In this document: one piece after another, positions 11,097 to 22,902 of the stretch
How the letters are laid out: each line of letters starts with the position of its first letter
How positions within the stretch are numbered: position 1 is the stretch's first letter
From: Opisthocomus hoazin
Lineage: Eukaryota > Chordata > Aves > Opisthocomiformes > Opisthocomidae
NCBI RefSeq assembly: GCF_030867145.1
Contig: NC_134418.1
Location: forward strand, 54,473,682-54,537,681
Direction of reading: 5' to 3'
DNA length: 64,000 nucleotides
Translations under genes and position numbers: made by a program
The notes under the pieces: generated by a model
Databases searched by the model: none
Told to the model about the DNA's origin: nothing
What the model saw: only the letters and a program-made list of their open reading frames with translations

Positions 11097-12107
11097 GTGA
11101 GGCGGGGGGGCGGGTGCGGGCCTCGCGCGGTGGCGGCACGCGAGCCGGGGCCATGACAGGGGCAGAGGTGTGAGGGAGCGGCCGCGCAGCTCTCGTCCCG
11201 CCGCTGTGGCGGGTCCCGGCCCGAAGTGAACAACGGCCGGCGGCGCCTGGGTAGCCGGGTGGAACCTGGGAGCGCCATGGAGCCATGAGTAGCTCCGTGA
11301 ACCGGACCTCGGCAAGAACCAGGCCTCTCCGATGAGGGCTGCCGCTCCTGCCTGCATGGAAGGTCGGGGTGGAGGTAGGGAAGGGCCCTGCGCCTCTGAC
11401 ACTTCAACGGCACAGTTCGGAGAAACACCTGGACTCGCCTCACGTCCGCCTGGAGGGAACGTGGGCAAGACAGTGCTGTAAGAGTTGGAACCACCTTTTA
11501 AATGTAAAGATTCTTAAAGCAGGCCATTGCATTCTGTAGGAACAGAAGAGGACGCCATGAGCCATTCCTGCAGAGGAACGGCTGCTGGCCTTCGTTGACG
11601 GCCTTTGTTCCACTGCACGCAACTCCCTGATCTCCCTCCCTTTGCCTTGCTTAACCGGATTAGTTTTGAAGTCAGTGTGGTTGTGAGCTTGTGGCTTGTG
11701 TATTGTGGAGGAGACGAGCGATGTGGAGGTCAGCCGTGTGACTAACGCGTCATTCAGGCCATCCGTAATAGTACTTAAGAAGCCATAGTCTTTAATTTAT
11801 TTTTTTTTAAATGAAAGGACGTGAATGGAATCATAGTTCTGTGCTATTAGTTTACTGACATTTTGCTATGACCTTACTGTTGAACCTTTCCAAGGCCAAA
11901 CGCTAAAGGACTAGTTCCACGCTGCAACTGAAACTTCCCTAAGTGTGGCTACGCGGTGAAATTACATTCTCTAATCTTAAGTCTGTTTCTTGATTGTCAT
12001 CATAGTTATACATGTGTATATATAGATATGTATACATGCACACACATATATATACATGTATGTAATAAATGGTATAATTGGTGTTGATCGGTGTTTCTTT
12101 TTTTCAG

Positions 12108-12175
12108 CGAGGAAGTACGAACAGCAGCAGCAGCCACCGAAACAGACTGAAAGCATACAGCTGTCAGTGGAGTGA
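12108..12175 (+). CDS. SMIM19: SMIM19 coding exon 3 (C-terminus)
   Basis: The acceptor tttttttcag precedes the exon. The split codon joins as gcg, giving ARKYEQQQQ, and the frame ends with QLSVE and a TGA at 12173-12175. The human protein has the matching SRKY and QLSLE segments from memory. The four glutamines come from a short cag run and are glutamine-rich in mammals too. The 3' UTR follows to the signal at 12998. Confidence 0.95.
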
Positions 12176-13020
12176 AGCCCACAACCGTAGGAACTCGGGA
12201 CGTATTGCCGGTGCTGATGACGAGAGTCAGCGTGGAGCTACTTTCGATGCCTCTTAATTGACAATAGTTGAAGGCAAGGGGGAAAGGAAGGGAACTCTCC
12301 TAAAACCTTTGTTCTCGGCAGCTTTTCTCTGAGCCCCACAAAGCGAACAGAGTGCCTGCTGAAACACTCAGCATGGAAGCACCCAACGCAGGGCAGACCT
12401 GCTCAGAGAAACCTCTGAGGGCAGAGAAGTGCAGCCTTACCAATGCTTTAAATTCTTTCTCTCTCTCTATGCTGGCACCTTGGAAATCAGCTCCTACCTC
12501 CTCTGGTAGCGGCACCCTAGCGAAAGCAAGGCAGCACCCATCTGCCCGGTGGAAACCCTTTTGTTCCTTGAATTGTTGAATTTGCTGAATGCATTCAGTA
12601 AATGCGAATGAAGATGCCGTGGCCTTACCGCCCAGCGAAAGGGGACAGCTTTGAGGGCCCGCAGTGTCGCTGGCGGTAGCACAGAAAGAGTCGGCACTCC
12701 GTGTTTATATGGAGGTTGCGCATGCAATACTGCGAGCCCTTCCTGGAGAAACTCCGGGAACTGGGAGGTGAATTCCATGTCTAGAAGACACTTAAAGCAA
12801 ACACTATGATGTTAATAGCAAAGGCGGTTAGCTTAATTTAGTCAAATTGCTTTGAAGAGTGGGATTGTCTATAAAAATTTGCGTAACCAGAAAGACCAGG
12901 GCTTATCCAGAAGAGACATCACACCCCAGTTACTTTTTTCTTTCTAGGTCAATCACAAAATCCGTTAATTTAAAGAAAACTGCAGAAATTGCTTCTTAAT
13001 AAAAGCATCTGATCACAGAA
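12176..13020 (+). other. SMIM19: SMIM19 3' untranslated region
   Basis: This is non-coding sequence between the SMIM19 stop and the AATAAA at 12998-13003, with cleavage expected 10-25 bases later. Short open frames within it are unsupported. The end is inferred from the signal, not from transcript data. Confidence 0.75.
12998..13003 (+). terminator. SMIM19: Polyadenylation signal AATAAA for SMIM19
   Basis: This canonical hexamer lies about 0.8 kb after the stop codon. It is the only canonical signal I noticed in that interval and lies just before the SLC20A2 CpG island, so SMIM19 transcription must end within a few hundred bases of the next promoter. Confidence 0.8.
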
Positions 13021-13301
13021 ACTACTTGAAGCTGTCTCACGCTAATCACGTGCAGCGCGTCGGCAGTCCCGCCCCGCCGGGAGGAAACTTGGCCGTTACC
13101 GGGCTGACCTTGCCCGGGCCGCGCGGGGCCCGGCTGCGCGGCCTGGCCCGGCAGGAGCAGGGCTCGCTGGGCTGAGGCCCCCGGCGCCCGTGCCAGCGCC
13201 CCCGCCCGCCGCCGAGCAACCCGGAATGCAGCATCCGGCCGCGCGCAGACCCGCCTCGGCCTCATCACCTCCCGGAAGCGGCGCCCTCCCCCCGCCCCCA
13301 G

Positions 13302-13321
13302 TGACCTCACTTCCTGCCGCC
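13302..13321 (+). promoter_or_regulatory. SLC20A2: CRE-like/ETS composite site, SLC20A2 promoter
   Basis: The sequence tgacctcacttcctgccgcc differs from the SMIM19 promoter module at 10651 by two bases. The CRE half is a single-mismatch form (TGACCTCA) and the ETS core is cttcct. It lies about 75-95 bp before the exon 1 donor, so the start site should be close by. Confidence 0.6.
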
Positions 13322-13395
13322 GCTTCCGCCTCCGGGCCGTGCCGGCTCCCGCCGCCGCCGCCGCCGCTCGGAGGCCGGAGTGCGCCCGCCGGGCG
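13310..13395 (+). other. SLC20A2: SLC20A2 non-coding exon 1 (5' edge approximate)
   Basis: The donor gggcg|gtgagt at 13396 is a strong splice site at the end of a GC-rich segment with a gccgcc run, inside the CpG island. The first exon of SLC20A2 is non-coding in mammals, and the first coding exon here has its own acceptor at 38517, so an upstream 5'-UTR exon is needed. The transcription start is a guess; only the donor is well supported. Confidence 0.65.
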
Positions 13396-16300
13396 GTGAG
13401 TGGGGCCGCGGGGGGCACGTGCGCGGGGACGCCCCGCCCTCGCCCCTCCCCTCGCCCCGTCCGCGCCGAGGGGAGGGGGGCGGAGGGGAGGGGGCCGCCT
13501 CACCGGCGGCGGCGCGCGGGGGGCCGTGGTGAGGCGGGAAGGGCAGGGAGGGGAGGGGCCGCCTGAGGAGACAGAGCGGGTGGGGGCGAGGAGGGGGCGG
13601 CCGGGACCTGCTCTGGCTGTGCTTGAGGCCCCGGGGCAGGCTGCGTGCCGCCGGGCCGGGTGGGCTCCCCCCCATCCGCGGCGGGAGGGCTCTCTGCGCC
13701 CTGCGCCCGGCTTCACCCCGCGGGCGCCGCGGCCTTGTCCCGGCGTGGGGCTGGCGGCCGTACGGCGCACTGGGCCCTGCCGCCCACCCGAGCGGCCAGG
13801 CGGGGGGCAGGCGGCGCGGGGACGAGCCTTTGCCGGCGACGCATCGTCTGCAGCGCTCGCCCAGGGCGACCGACCCCGGCAGCCCCCCGGTGCGGCTCTG
13901 TGCGCCGCGGTAAAGCAGCGTACCGGCGTGAGACCGCTCTTTCCAGTTTACTGAACCCAGCCGCCTTTCTGTCTCTGGCGAGTAGTTTTACAGTTTTCCT
14001 CTCAGCTGAGCTGGAAGCACCGTGAAGGGCTTAGGAACCTCGAGTGGCTCGCAGCTCTGCTTGTGTTCGTGGGCCAGAGGAAGTGGCACAAGCATCCCAC
14101 ACGCTGATTTGTCGAGACAGAACGCTTTTAAGGAGAAGCAACAAAGGCAGAACCTTGTCCAGGGCACATACCTCCCGCGTTTGCTGGGACGTTAGAAGGA
14201 TGCCGCCGGAGCCGTGAGCGAAGGGCAGGTAGTGGTTTGTTCTCCCGCCTGAAGTGCAGCTAATTCTGTCCCAGCCAAACCTTACCCTGTTTCGTTGGGG
14301 TTTTTATATTTCAGTTTTACAGTACAAGTACGCTTTGGGACAGGAGGTGCAGTCAGCTTTTGAAATTTTACCTGAGATTTCTGCCCATTAATTCACGATG
14401 TTGCACGTAGGAAAAAAGTGCTTTCTTTAATCGGTAGTAAAAAATCGGTGCCTAAAAGCAAAGGCAGATAGAATAGAGGTAGTAGATCTATTTATTTTGC
14501 GTCCATTCATAGTAGTTGGGCTTGTAGGCATGCACAGGAACGGATTCTCAAGCTCTCCTGGAACTTCGTTCATGCTGAATTATTAGATGTCTTGGATGAG
14601 GAGAGCTTGTGACCTTTCAAAAAATTGTGCCAAAGTTATCTTTAGTTGCGTTTATTTTTGAGAATGCTGTACAGAGGCAAATCTTTCTAGCTTGCCCAAT
14701 ACTGTTTAAAAAGCTGTCACGATAGGTAGATTTAGTGGTGTCTGATCACACAAAGCATGTGAGAGACGGCTTTCAAAGCAGTTAAAACTTTGCATCTGTA
14801 AGGTACTGCAAAAAAGCATTAACAAGCTGCTCTCAATTATCATTTGGATGTTTTTGAGATTCTGACTGCTCGGTTGCGCCCGTGGGAGCTGCCGAACAGT
14901 CAGATCTTTGTAAATGCAGTCTTCAGATGGAGTTACAGCCATGACTCTAATCATGTGTGAAAACTATAATCTTCTGTTAAGTGGTGGAAAAGTCATCTCT
15001 CTCCTCATAACTAAAATGTGGTAGGCTAGGTTTTATATTCAGCGCTGCACAGAAGGTCAAAGCTTTTCAGTTAGAGCTTTATTAATTCTGTGACAAGGCT
15101 CAAGAGGGTCCTAAATGTTTCTGAGCTGTGAGCGTGACCGTGCTTAAAGCTGAAGACTTTGTCAACTCGGTGGGCCCTGTAGTGAAAACGTCTTACCCCG
15201 TGCCATGAGCATTTTGAGTTTCAGTCCAGTGTTACATGCCGGGATAGTATGAACTGGCATGTGCCAGCCGAGCCGAGATGAGAACGTAGCCTGTAGCAGC
15301 TGCTGTGGTGCCTTACAGCCAAAGAGTTACGAATTTCAGCAGCGTGACGCTCAGGGGGTGCTAAACTTGCTCGCGAACTCCCCTTCCAAAGCTGCCTGAT
15401 CCATTGAGAAGACCCGCAGAGGAAGCCGTTGCTGTACCACTCACACTGTTGATGTCAGCAGAAGCTCTGAAAATAGGGAGAAGACCCTAGTGGCCTGCAT
15501 CCGAGGACGATTTGCGGGGAAGCGTCTTCAGCGCAGTGCAAAATTATTCATTGAGAATGTTCTAACCTATGTTGAATCTTTCTGTGATTTGCGTTTTGTG
15601 TATATAATTAAGACGCATTGGCCAAAAGCCAGGTGACAGCACAGGGCTCTGGAATGTCTCCCTGTTGCCTGGGCACTTTATTCACTTAGTTTACTTCCGT
15701 GAGCATAATAGCTCCTTTTAAAGTCCTCCTGAACTCAGGAGTGCCGCTGCTATTGAGCAAGCTGAAATTATACACGCTGCAGAGAGAAAGGTGGGTATGT
15801 TGCAACTTAACCTCTCTTTCGGAGGAATTGAAAAGATTTTGCCCTAGCCCTAATTTCTACATTAAAGAGATTGGAAATTGTTGCTACATGCCTGCTTCAA
15901 TAGGGAAGAAGCGCCTTGTTGGAAAACATGTTATTAACTCCATGATGTCTTTGGCCTGTTACGCTTGAAGAGCGATCGCGTTTGGAGGAGCCTTGCTGGC
16001 AAAGTGCAGTCTTCAGTCGTGGTTGCTTACGCTGTGAATCAGAAGGAGTGATAAGCGGCGTTCGCTTTCCCCTCCAAACACTTAAACCGTGTTTAGTCAT
16101 GGTAAGGAACCTGGGTGATGTCACCTAGTTTATTAACGTAGTCACTCAAGCAAAAAGCAGCATTTGATCTTGTCCTCGAGACAGGGCTGCCACTGAAGAG
16201 CAGAAGGTTTCAGTGCCTCAGGCCCCTGAGAATGGAGGTAAGAGCCTTTACTTTGCAGCCCCTTTTCTGTTGTGGCATAAGAGTTACAGGTCTAGAACAA

Positions 16301-16695
16301 GTTTCTTGTAGTCTGACAAGCTCCATCAGGAATTGGTGTTGGCGGGACTCCCTGCTGGCTCAGGGACAGATACTGAGTATGACCGGAGATACTGACAGTG
16401 CGCAGAACACCCCAAAGCCAGCGCAAATGTCTTGTGAGACGTCTGATGTCGGGGAGTGGAAATTGGTGCTACTTCTTCCACAACAGAAGGCAAGAAAGGA
16501 GGAGGGACAAAACACGTCATGTTAAGAGCAAAAGGCTCAGGATTTTTTAGGCAGGAAAACTCCTGCCTTAATAACTTTTTTTCCCGCTCTGATAAAAAAA
16601 GGCTCAGTGCTCAGCTGTCTCCCTGAAATCTGTGTTTACAAGAAAAAGCCTAAGAACATTTTTAAGAATGAAGGTGCTTCGCCTGATTTTTGCAA

Positions 16696-16793
16696 GGAAT
16701 GTCTAAGCTTTGGGTGTTACTTTAGTAAAAATAATTCCTGATCTTTTAATGGAATATCTAAACTCTGGGCGTTAGTTTAATAAAAATAACTTC
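16696..16793. repeat. Diverged tandem duplication, 43-bp units 55 bp apart
   Basis: Units at 16696-16738 and 16751-16793 share the pattern ggaat.tctaa, followed by ggg.gtta and a taaaaataa block, with about eight mismatches. The divergence indicates an old local duplication. Confidence 0.8.
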
Positions 16794-19700
16794 AAACTCC
16801 AAGATTAACAGAATTGCTAAAAGGAATTAGTTCTCTGTGAGTAAAAAACAATAAACTGAATTTGGAATTTCTGAACCAAACCCTCGAAGGCAATTTGTGG
16901 CAAAACTCCAGAAAAACAAAAAAAATCTCATTTTTGTGAAACAGCTATGTATCTTCTTTGTGAATTCTAGCTTTGAAAAGTGATTCTCCCCTTGCAGAGG
17001 CCTAGGAATGAGAAGTTTTAGGAGAACTGGCTTTAATTTTAATCTAATAGTAAAATGAATTAAGAATCCTGAAAAGGGGCTGCTCAGATTAGGGATTTGC
17101 TGAAATTGGAGTGTGAGAAAATGCCTTACGTTTGCAAACCTGAGGAAAAGCTTAGATCCTGAGCCTGCGAAGGAGTAGTCCCCCTCAGTTTCCATCAGGC
17201 TGTCAGACTTGCTGGAACTGGTTTTAGATATCCGTGGTGTATGACAGGCATGCATGGATGTATAGCTTGTTCCTGAGAAAGACCGTGATTTGGACAAGAT
17301 AACAGAAACATTTGTCTTTTTTGTAATGGAATAGAACGAGTATTTTGAAAAGACTCGGCTGGCAGGAGAGCTGTATTACTTTCCAAAATATCCTCTGGAT
17401 CATCCTGTAAACGTAGTTTGTAATACACTCTTGACTGACAGCATAGGGTGTGAAGCATAAATTCCTCAGCAGGAGTGATGTATGTTGGTTGTGCAACGGG
17501 AGACTCCATGTGATCTTGTTATTTATGGCACTTCTCTCAGATGTCTTTCTGGGACTCGAACAGCTGCTGTGAACTTTACCCAGCACAAAGTACTTGGTAT
17601 GTTTGAACAACTCTGTTTTGCTGTTGCTCAGATCATGGTGTACGCTCCCATGAGCAATATTAGAACCAGCTTCTGTGACACCGGTTGTAAAAACCGAGCA
17701 GAACTTAGGGAACCCTTTTGCTGATTGATGAAAAGCTTGAAGGGGAAAAAAGTAAGAATATCATCTACATAGCTTTGGTTGGTGGGCATCAGGGAGTGAC
17801 AGTTGAAGGCATCCAATTTGTGTATACTGTAATATGGAAGGAAGGGTGGACTGACAGAAGACTGGCTTTTTCTTTTCAGAGGGAAGTTTGGAAGAGTAAA
17901 GGCAGAGGCACGGGCTTTTTCAATCTTACCTCTTTTCTTCATGACCATTTTGTTAAATGGCAGCAGCCGATGTTTGTAGGAACTTTCCCTCACTTTGATG
18001 GCAAGCTGTGGCTCGTTGTTTATTTTGGTACGTGGCAGTGCCATTGCTGAATAGATCCAAATCTACAGTTAGATAAGGCTTGGAATAATTGATGTTCTTA
18101 GCTCAACTAAATAACCGAGTTCACATAATCTGTAAGTGGCCAGCAGATTTTTTTTCTTAGGCGAAGTATGTGCTGCTTGTATTGCACATTTATTTAAAGC
18201 TAATTTTAGCACAACAGATTGAGAATTCTCTCAGCCCAAAATACCTTTGTTGAGTCCGTTAAAAGATTTCCTTACCCAAACTCTGTTTTTCTGTGTGACA
18301 AACAGAAAATATCACATCTTTTTGACTTCACTAAGGACCCAGAAGCGGTGAAAGTGTTACACTCAAGGCCTCCAAGATTACTTTTGCCACTGCTGGTGGG
18401 AGAATTGTTCTGTATCATTACTGTTTTCTCTTTTAACCTCAGCAAATGCTGAAATGCCAAAGGCAAACCACTCGATGGCTGATCAGAGGTCCTGGAGATG
18501 GTGGCATGGCAGTACTCTGAAACTTGTGGCTTGGACCGCTGTTTGAACATTGCCTAAGAGCATTGTAGAAGTACTCGGTTCAGGATGTCGTCTTCACTCA
18601 TGTGAGACAGAAGAACAGGAAAGCGTTTATGGCCACATAGAAAGAAAGTAGTGAGATTGTCTCTCTGGAACAGGGTTTCTAAGACTGCTACATAACTATT
18701 ACACAGCATGGGGAGGTCACTGAGAAGTACGCAATGGGACAATTTAACTGCGATTGTGAGACCTGTGATTTTATTGGCTCTAGTCAGTATGTGATACTCA
18801 AATAGAGAAAAAAATTGCACGTGGTTGTATTGCTTAATGAACTAACAGTTCGCAAAGTGGTGCCTACTACCAGTTCTGTTATTTTGATCATTAAAGAGCT
18901 CCATTGTTTATGGACCATAGGCTGGGACGGGAGTTTTCTCTTGACTGGTTCTCTTGCCTGAAGATCCTTCCAAAGAGGGATGAAATGGTATAATTTTCGC
19001 TTTGGTTGAGGTGAAGAAGTGTTCTCTTGCCATAATTCACCAGTTCCAAGCCCGTAATCAAAACACTTGCGGTAAAACAGTGATGGCTATGTGGTATTTC
19101 TTACAGATGCTGTAAAAATTCTGTCATCTCCGTGGAGGGTCATCTTCCCATGACTTAACAGCCAGACCTAGTCTTTCTCTCCAAAAGACTTTGGGATTAA
19201 GAACCTGTGGCCTGGCGTCCAAAGTTTTAGCTCCAGAGGCTTGGAGAAGAAAATGCAGCCCAAATAGTTACTGAAAGCAGGACTATGTTTTGGGGAGACA
19301 AGAGGATCCAGAACCTCAGGTTTGCTTTAAGAGTCTCCCTTCTGTGTTTGTTGCTTGCATACGTCATTATATTTTTTTTTCACCAAACTTATGTCGCATG
19401 AAGATGTGGCTTTATATCTTGATGCCTCTTGCAAGCATTGTGTGAGCAGGAACAGCAGTGACTAATTGCACTGGCATTTTAGTAAATACTTGGCATAATC
19501 ATCATGATGAATAAGTCATGAGCTCATCCACAAGTAACAACATACGCTAAAGTTACTGCACAGAGGAACCTGCAGCCCACAGGGACATAAGCCAAGAGCA
19601 AAATGGGATTGGTTTTGCTTGGTTGGACACTGCTCTTTATTCACTCATGGAGATGGGAGGGGAATTCTTTGCTCAGAGGGAGAGGTTCCTGTGTAACCTT

Positions 19701-22700
19701 GAAAAGCACAGCATGGTATGCTTCTTGTCTGTTCTTTTATAACTAAATTTGTCAGAGTCTCAGGGGGGGTTCAAAGAGCACAACACAGGGCAAACCAGTT
19801 TGCTTATGAGGGTGGTAGGTCTGGAGTGGAAAACATCAGAAAAGTGAGCTTACAAGGTCTAGAAGAGGGTAGGGTCTGGTGAGATTCTGGTGGAGCTGCC
19901 AGCTTCCAGCAGATCCCAGAAATTTAGATTATGGAAGTATTGCTGGATAACTATAGAAGTTGCTAAGTTGTTGCCTTAAAGGCCGCCAGATTATGTTCTC
20001 GCTCTGTAACAAGAGTGCAGTCTGGCATGGGAGTTTATGGCTGGAGCTGGAGCCTTCAGAAGGGGAAGAGAGGTGGTTGATAGCTGTGCCGGTTCCCATA
20101 GTGCAAGAACAAAGGGGTGTTTAAATTAAATTGAAAATCAGTACGTTTGAAACCTGGCATAACTATACCATGTGATATTACCGAGGCCAAAAGTGTAGTC
20201 GGATTCCAAGCAGACCTGGACATTTATATATAGAATGACAATGTCCAGAGTTGCAGTAAATAGGATTAAAAATAAATTAAGCATATAAACCTTCATGCTT
20301 ACTGATGAGGTCAGGAAGGAATTTCCCCTTTGGGTGAATTACATCATTGTTTGCTACCTGAGCTGTTCCACCTTCTGAAGCATCTGTTCCTGATCACAGG
20401 AAGCAGGATTCTCAAACAGATGGACCAGCAATCTCACCTGTCGTGGCAGCGCTTATCTTACCCTGACTGGGTAGGATCTTGTCGAAAGGGTTTGAGAAGC
20501 ATTTATTATTATTATTTTTTTAGGGTTTTCTGAGGCCACCTGTACTGCAGTGTATGTCCACTTTTCCAGTTTCTCATGGGTGAAAGAGGACAACTGTTGG
20601 CCAAGTGCCTTTAATGCATCCTGAGAAGTGCCTCGCAAAACATCAGCAGCAGCCTGCATAAAGATGGAAGCTGTGGTGGGCACACAAGGCATCGCTGTAT
20701 TACTCTGTAGATTAAAAAGTAGCTCTGTGAGAAGCTGAACTAGTGAAGTTGAGAGTTTCCTGCAGCTTTCTCAGTTTTGGTGGCACTGTGATGCCTTAAA
20801 CATCCTTCCGTCTTTCTTTCCGTTACACAGCAGTACCGTTAGCGTCCCTGATTTTCCCAACAGCACAGTGCCTGAGCAGCCTCTCACTGCCTCATAGTTC
20901 TTGGGTATATTTAATCAAAACGTGATGTCTCCGTTATGTTTGTGAACCAGGCACATTGCTCAGGGGGCTGTGTCAGTTACTTATTACACAAGCCTGTTGT
21001 AGGAATTGAGCACCTTTGAAATCTGTATCCTTTTCCATCAGATTAGGCCGAAACTGGTCTTACACTTTACATTTCTGTGCCTGGGACAGTCGGTGTGGTT
21101 ATGTAGCTGTTGTTTCCTTGGGAAATGAGGAAAAATATCAGTCTTCCAAGCAAGTTGCTGTGCAGTACATTTTCTCTCAAAGCAATTGGGTGCATGAACA
21201 GTTACACCAAATAATTGAGGCACGTGTGCCTTTAGAACATGCACCGTTTAATCTTAAGACTTTCCCCAAGGTGTAAGGGGAAGACTTCCTTGCCAAAATA
21301 CTGTAATTGCGTTAGCAGTCCGGGAGGTTTCTGTGTTTTGTTACTGAGCTACAAAATTCTTCTGATGATGTTGGCTGCTGTGAAGATCAAAGTTAGAATA
21401 CCAGCCTGCCAGTAAGTTGTCTCTCCAGAAGAAGACTGAAGATTCCTCCGTTGTTTGAGGTGACAGCCAGCGTCAGATCTTTTTGACAATTACTAATCTT
21501 TTTCTGCAGTTCTCTTTCTGCATGCACCAGTGAGCAGCCTGGATGTCTTTTAATCTGTGTGGTGCATATGCAGAGTATAGACATCAGATTAACGAGTGAG
21601 GTATTCAATAATAAATTGAATTACTTGTCCACAGTTAATTTCTGATGCTCAGAAAGAATATGGAGTTACGGTGACTATGGAACAGGGAAATTGTGGTTTC
21701 TGTTTTTTGTATGCAGTGATCATCATGGTAAAACAATAAGGATCACTGTGGTATAAAATAACTGGACTGTATGCGGACATGTTCTGGCTGTCCTGCTGAC
21801 GGGACATGTGTGGCTGCCTTGACTTTTGTATTCTGCAAGCTCTGGAAATCTGTGATAGTTGCCTTTCCCAGTTAGGCAATTTCTCAATAGCAGGCATGAT
21901 CACTGAGGCGGAGGCTTTCAGGACTGTTTGCCTCCTAAGCCCTTTTGAGGGTAAGGACTTCTTCAAGAGTTCAGAATTGAGGAAATATGTATTTTTCTTT
22001 GACATATAATCCCTGCATAACAAATACATTTCTGTCCGGTTACCTAACAGCTATTGTTTCTGCAACACCCAGAGTGTTGTCAGAGGGTTTCTTGCTTTGA
22101 CCGTCCAAGGCTCAGTTATCTTCTCTACTGCATTGTGCAAGAATCAAAGCCAAGACTTTTTGTGTTTGGATGGGACTCTGTCCCTGCAGCTGCCCCTTCT
22201 TTCTAGTGTAAGAGAGCTGAAAAGACCCGTCGTTTCACTTGGAGCAATTGGCGAAAGACGTGCTATCTTTCTGAGCAAAGTGTGCCCCGTGTATGGAGCA
22301 TGCTGCGGTCCAGTGCTTTTGCAGAAGAAAGGAGGATTTCATATGGGAGGTGGAATTCTGAGAATTTGAGATGGTAGCTGATAAGAGGTAGGATCTGCTC
22401 TGCCTCTGCTAGGAAGAGATTTTGGTGCTAATGGTTATTTAAAAATGGCCTTAGCCCTGAAAGGGAGAGATTAAATTGCTTTCGTGCTTCTGTCTCACTG
22501 AGAGCTGGCTGGCAGAATGGTTTTGGTGCCTGCTTATCTGCCCTGAGGGCTTCACAGCTGGGGAGGCTGCAGAAATCGTTTCTCCTGCACCCCCTTGTTC
22601 AGTGTTCGGGCAGAATTGTGAGGCAGGTAAATGGTTTGGGCTGCTTGTTTGGGCGCAAGATGGCTGTGTCTCCATTTTACGCATGAGTCATCCTTCTGCC

Positions 22701-22810
22701 TTTTTGTTGTCAGGCTCTGAACAGTGCTGATGTTGGCTTTGGGCCCGCTTGATCCCAAGTTTTGGGTGGCAGAAACAGATAGGCAAGTGCCCTCCACCTC
22801 AGCCCCAAAC

Positions 22811-22902
22811 TTTGACATGATTTTGGTGTACAAAGATGTACAAAGGTACACTGGATTTTGACATGATTTTGGTGTACCAAAGGTGTACGAAGGTACACTG
22901 AA
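22811..22902. repeat. 46-bp tandem duplication
   Basis: Two adjacent copies start with tttgacatgattttggtgta at 22811 and 22857 and end in ggtacactg. Each copy itself contains a short gtgtac/gtac reiteration. Only a few bases differ. Confidence 0.92.

Larger units (their letters stand above)
10230..11250. promoter_or_regulatory. CpG island covering the SMIM19 promoter and exons 1-2
   Basis: Dense CpG and very high GC begin abruptly near 10230 and fade after about 11250. The island spans the proximal promoter and the first two coding exons, as is usual for housekeeping-type vertebrate promoters. Several long open frames on both strands here result from the scarcity of AT-rich stop codons. Confidence 0.88.
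13040..13950. promoter_or_regulatory. SLC20A2: CpG island promoter of SLC20A2
   Basis: GC and CpG rise abruptly at about 13040, only some 40 bp past the SMIM19 polyadenylation signal, and fall after about 13950. Visible sites include an E-box CACGTG at 13047-13052, an Sp1-type gccccgcc near 13071, an ETS-type ccggaagc at 13272-13279 and a CRE-like/ETS composite at 13302-13321. A ZNF143-like cccggaatgca near 13218 is possible. No TATA box is evident, so dispersed initiation is likely. Confidence 0.85.

Noticed and set aside
10226-11494. Long open frames of up to 315 codons on both strands around the SMIM19 exons
   Set aside because: They arise from stop-poor GC-rich sequence in a CpG island, cross the SMIM19 splice sites and are low-complexity Arg/Pro/Gly/Ala without a known domain.
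13096-14025. Open frames of 96-224 codons in the SLC20A2 CpG island
   Set aside because: Same cause: overlapping GC-rich frames on both strands, low complexity, located in the promoter and start of intron 1.
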